From: Chitinophagaceae bacterium
Lineage (GTDB): Bacteria; Bacteroidota; Bacteroidia; Chitinophagales; Chitinophagaceae
Direction: 5' to 3'
Length of the DNA stretch: 23,575 nt
Assembly (NCBI GenBank): GCA_025351145.1
Contig: JANXWM010000621.1
Coordinates: 1 to 23,575, forward strand
In this document: one piece after another, positions 21,439 through 23,575 of the stretch
Layout: each line of letters starts with the position of its first letter
How positions within the stretch are numbered: the stretch's first letter is position 1
Notes under the pieces: generated by a model
What the model saw: the letters and a program-made list of their open reading frames with translations, nothing else
Database searches by the model: none
Told to the model about the DNA's origin: nothing
Made by a program: the position numbers and the translations under genes

Positions 21439-22620
21439 TTAATTTGTATTGGCTTTAAATACGCGTAAAAAATTGCCACCCAATATTTTCGCAATGTCTT
21501 TTTTGCTGTAGCCCCTGTTGAGCAATTCTTTTGTAATAAGCGGGTAATTGGTTACATCATCTAATTGCTGCGGTGCTGAGTTAATGCCATCAAAATCGGA
21601 ACCAAGACCAACATGATCAATGCCAATCAGCTTTACCATATAATCGAGATGATCGAACAGCAAATGAAACGGTGCCCGCAGCGATTCCACTTCGTCTTTA
21701 TATTTTGCAAAAAGATAATCATCTGCAAAGTATGGATCGGTAACGGTTTTTAATACAGAATCTCTTTCTGCTTTATGTTTTGCATTAAACGCATTGGTGT
21801 TCTTTTGATAATTGCTGTCTAAAAAGCCGGAGAAAAAATTGAGGTGGATAACGCCGCCATTTTTACCAACAGCTTTTATCTGGTCGTCTTTTAGGTTCCT
21901 GAATGAAGGGCACAAACTATATGCACAACTATGCGAAACAATCACCGGTTTTGTGGTGGTATTTATCGCATCCCAAAATGTTTTTTCGCCCACATGCGAT
22001 AAGTCAACCATCATGCCGAGTTCATTCATGCGCTTAACAACCTGCCTGCCAAAATCGTTTAAACCTTTCGGCTGGTGCAGCAGCGAATCATGCGTTTCTG
22101 CCATTGCCGAAGTTGCCCACGGCGTAGAATTATTCCAGGTAAGCGTCATGTAACGAACGCCTCTTTTAAACAGGCTGTCTAATTTTGAAAGATCATTTTC
22201 CATCATGTGGCCGCCCTCAACACCCATCATAGCGGCAAGTTTTTTTTCTTTTACTGCCTGCATTAAATCATCCGGTGTTTTTACAAGCATCATTTGGCCA
22301 GGATGCCTTGCTGCCGTGGCATACAGCGTATCTATTTCCCTGTTGGCCCAGGCAAAAGGGTTTTGTTTTTCACCATCGCACCACACCGAAAAAATTTGCA
22401 CATCCACGCCGCCTTCTTTCATGCGCCACAGGTCTGAATGTGTTTTGCCCCGCAGGTTTTCATCAAAGCTGTAACCCTTGTCAATCGCTGTTGTAAGAAT
22501 GTCGTTGTGCGTATCAACAACAATAGATTTGAAGTGCAGTTTTTTATATTGCTGCGCATTGGCGCTTTGCGTAAGAATAAAAATTACCAAGAACAATGCG
22601 GTTATAATTTTAGAAAACAT
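21439..22620 (-). CDS. Exported M19 (renal-type) membrane dipeptidase
   Basis: Zinc dipeptidase of family M19, 393 residues. Residues 1-22 form a signal peptide (KIITALFLVIFILTQSANA, then QQY), so it acts outside the inner membrane, probably in the periplasm on peptides or D-amino-acid dipeptides. Metal and active-site residues are all in place: DTHND at 36-40 (His38, Asp40), GVEGGH at 133-138 (Glu135), DLSHVGEKTFWD at 206-217 (His209), VSHSCAYSLCPSFRN at 228-242 (His230) and GLGSDFDG at 338-345 (Asp342). Length is normal. Single gene, with intergenic repeats on both sides; no clear promoter seen. Confidence 0.93.
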   Translation of the reverse strand: MFSKIITALFLVIFILTQSANAQQYKKLHFKSIVVDTHNDILTTAIDKGYSFDENLRGKTHSDLWRMKEGGVDVQIFSVWCDGEKQNPFAWANREIDTLYATAARHPGQMMLVKTPDDLMQAVKEKKLAAMMGVEGGHMMENDLSKLDSLFKRGVRYMTLTWNNSTPWATSAMAETHDSLLHQPKGLNDFGRQVVKRMNELGMMVDLSHVGEKTFWDAINTTTKPVIVSHSCAYSLCPSFRNLKDDQIKAVGKNGGVIHLNFFSGFLDSNYQKNTNAFNAKHKAERDSVLKTVTDPYFADDYLFAKYKDEVESLRAPFHLLFDHLDYMVKLIGIDHVGLGSDFDGINSAPQQLDDVTNYPLITKELLNRGYSKKDIAKILGGNFLRVFKANTN

Positions 22621-22677
22621 GCGACTGTAATTTATGATTGAAGCAGATTTTGTTTTGTGCCCAACGAATGTACAACT

Positions 22678-22708
22678 ATGAAGCTTTACTTGCGTCGCAC
22701 TCTTGTAC
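22678..22708 (+). repeat. 31-base intergenic repeat, exact single unit
   Basis: Identical over 31 bases to the units at 19123 and 21307. It lies between the dipeptidase start and the Imm26-like gene stop; no facing arm found. Confidence 0.92.
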
Positions 22709-22736
22709 GGTTGGATTATATATTGAGCTTTTATCT

Positions 22737-22753
22737 AAGCGTAGATTGAAGCG
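22737..22753 (+). repeat. Left copy of 17-bp inverted repeat flanking the Imm26-like gene
   Basis: AAGCGTAGATTGAAGCG; its reverse complement recurs with one change at 23377-23393 (CGCTTCAATTTACGCTT), on the far side of the immunity gene. Weaker similarity extends a few bases each way. Confidence 0.55.
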
Positions 22754-22835
22754 TAGCCGTGTTCGTAAGGCGACCAACATGGGCACAGTATGCTTCAAAT
22801 GTATTTAACTTAAATGGCTTGGAAATCATAGTTAA

Positions 22836-23294
22836 TTAATCTTTTATTTTCAATGATTCAAACCATTTATTTGGCTTTTCTTCAAAAAAATCGATAATCC
22901 TTTCTTCCACATGTTCTGGCTCCCAAACTGCAGCTCTTTCTAAACCTATGCACTCTATTTTTATTGCGCACCTTACCTCTCCAGTATTAGGATTATAAAT
23001 TTCAAATTGAGTTGGCGCTAAATTATCTTGAATAAATTCCATTGGCAATTCTTTCAACTTTGGCTCAATATCTAAAACACCAATAATTTTCCACCGGTTT
23101 TTGGTTATGGCATATTTATACACAGAATTTATAAAGAGAATTTCACTTTTTTGTATGGCATTAATATCTGAAATATTGTTATCAGAATAAATATTGTAAA
23201 ATGCAAAACTTGCTTTTTGTAAAATTCTGCCGTAGGCGTATTTTCCATTCGGCAATACTATTTCAATAAATGCTCCTTCTTTTCTTTTCGCCAT
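22836..23294 (-). CDS. Imm26-like immunity protein
   Basis: A 152-residue soluble protein. Its opening, KRKEGAFIEIVLPNGKYAYGRIL followed by SFAFYNIYS, resembles the start of Immunity protein 26 (Imm26), a family predicted to protect cells from secreted polymorphic toxins; the match is from memory of the G-x-F-x-I-P-L-x-x-G-x-Y-x-Y-G-R pattern and is moderate. The middle has a KRW-type strand (KNRWKIIGVLDIEPKL) and the end is acidic (EPEHVEERIIDFFEEK). No toxin gene is visible beside it; it is flanked by a 17-bp inverted repeat and by the end of an IS110-type transposase gene, so it looks like an orphan immunity gene in a mobile setting. Higher A+T than the metabolic genes. Confidence 0.6.
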   Translation of the reverse strand: MAKRKEGAFIEIVLPNGKYAYGRILQKASFAFYNIYSDNNISDINAIQKSEILFINSVYKYAITKNRWKIIGVLDIEPKLKELPMEFIQDNLAPTQFEIYNPNTGEVRCAIKIECIGLERAAVWEPEHVEERIIDFFEEKPNKWFESLKIKD

Positions 23295-23376
23295 TATTTT
23301 TTATTTAGTGCAATATCCATATAAATCGAAGCCTTGCTTGATAAACAATAATTTTACCTCCGGCTATACATCACTT

Positions 23377-23393
23377 CGCTTCAATTTACGCTT
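23377..23393 (-). repeat. Right copy of 17-bp inverted repeat flanking the Imm26-like gene
   Basis: CGCTTCAATTTACGCTT, reverse complement of 22737-22753 with one change. It lies 12 bases beyond the transposase stop codon. Confidence 0.55.
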
Positions 23394-23404
23394 CTATACA
23401 ACTC

Positions 23405-23575
23405 CTAAGCAGCGGCAGCCTTTAGTTCAATGAGGTTACGTTCATAGAAAGCTATTTTGGCAGTTCTTTGCTTTTCCTGGTACGCCTTTAAATCCAGCGG
23501 GGTAAATATTTTCTTTTGGGTAACCATATTGTAAAAGATGGTAGCTATTTTATTGGCTGTAGCAACACAGGCAAA
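23405..23575 (-). CDS. IS110-family transposase, C-terminal end (partial at window edge)
   Basis: Open frame entering from the right edge, 56 residues then TAG. The segment ANKIATIFYNMVTQKKIFTP is typical of the end of the IS116/IS110/IS902 transposase domain, where a helix with a conserved Tyr-Asn-Met closes the protein; the tail AYQEKQRTAKIAFYERNLIE is charged. The catalytic RuvC-like part and the Ser-containing domain lie outside the window, so intactness cannot be judged. IS110 elements usually lack long terminal inverted repeats, and I see none at this end. Its presence marks the right border as mobile. Confidence 0.75.
   Translation of the reverse strand, partial: FACVATANKIATIFYNMVTQKKIFTPLDLKAYQEKQRTAKIAFYERNLIELKAAAA
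23405..23575 (-). mobile_element. IS110-type insertion sequence, left part only
   Basis: Inferred from the transposase fragment. The element's boundary on this side must lie in 23295-23404, which has no other gene and includes the right copy of the 17-bp inverted repeat. Confidence 0.55.

Noticed and set aside
19123..22708. Evenly recurring 31-base repeats considered as a CRISPR array.
   Set aside because: Copies are spread over kilobases, face both ways and flank genes; no regular spacers and no cas genes.

Overview
The window reads as a chromosomal segment of a Bacteroidota bacterium, most likely Chitinophagaceae. The grounds are the ArgF'-type transcarbamylase instead of ordinary OTCase, the lack of Shine-Dalgarno sequences with A/T-rich leaders, several promoters of the TTG-N19-TAnnTTTG type, and AsmA, LpxD and MurG-like proteins of Bacteroidota style. 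The family assignment is an inference from memory of such proteins, not a search.

Region 1 (36-8602, all + strand) is an almost complete arginine biosynthesis cluster: argG, argC, argD, an exported cysteine-motif protein of unknown function, argF', argB, argE, argH. Together they carry (acyl)glutamate through phosphorylation (ArgB), reduction (ArgC), transamination (ArgD), carbamoylation of the still-acylated ornithine (ArgF'), deacylation to citrulline (ArgE), and conversion to argininosuccinate and arginine (ArgG, ArgH). The first enzyme, the glutamate N-acyltransferase, is not in the window. The cluster is riddled with short GC-rich palindromic elements (core CCCCTTTAGGGG). Eight lie inside reading frames, at protein ends or in loops, and one sits between argC and argD. 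In each orientation every in-gene copy is read in the same frame. I see none in the 15 kb outside the cluster.

Region 2 (8603-15940) holds a soluble PAS histidine kinase (-), a small exported DUF2541-like protein (-) with a clear terminator, a possible 51-residue membrane peptide (-), a large AsmA-type protein (+), an 82-residue unknown protein (-) with its own terminator, and a MurG-like glycosyltransferase (+).

Region 3 (15941-21242) holds a GNAT acetyltransferase overlapping an RluE-type pseudouridine synthase (both -), a DCC/DUF393 thiol-disulfide domain membrane protein (-), a divergent LpxD-type acyltransferase (+), and a translationally coupled pair made of a 3-hydroxyacyl-CoA dehydrogenase and an NAD-dependent epimerase/reductase (-).

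Region 4 (21243-23575) holds an exported M19 dipeptidase (-), an Imm26-like immunity protein (-), and the C-terminal end of an IS110-family transposase (-) running off the right edge.

Many gaps between genes carry a second, unrelated repeat family: a 31-base unit containing TTGCGTCGCACTCTTGTAC, single or as facing inverted pairs. The best pair has perfect 31-bp arms 99 bases apart after the lpxD-like gene. The two families have different niches: the first lies within genes of the arg cluster, the second only between genes. No tRNA, rRNA or CRISPR array was seen.
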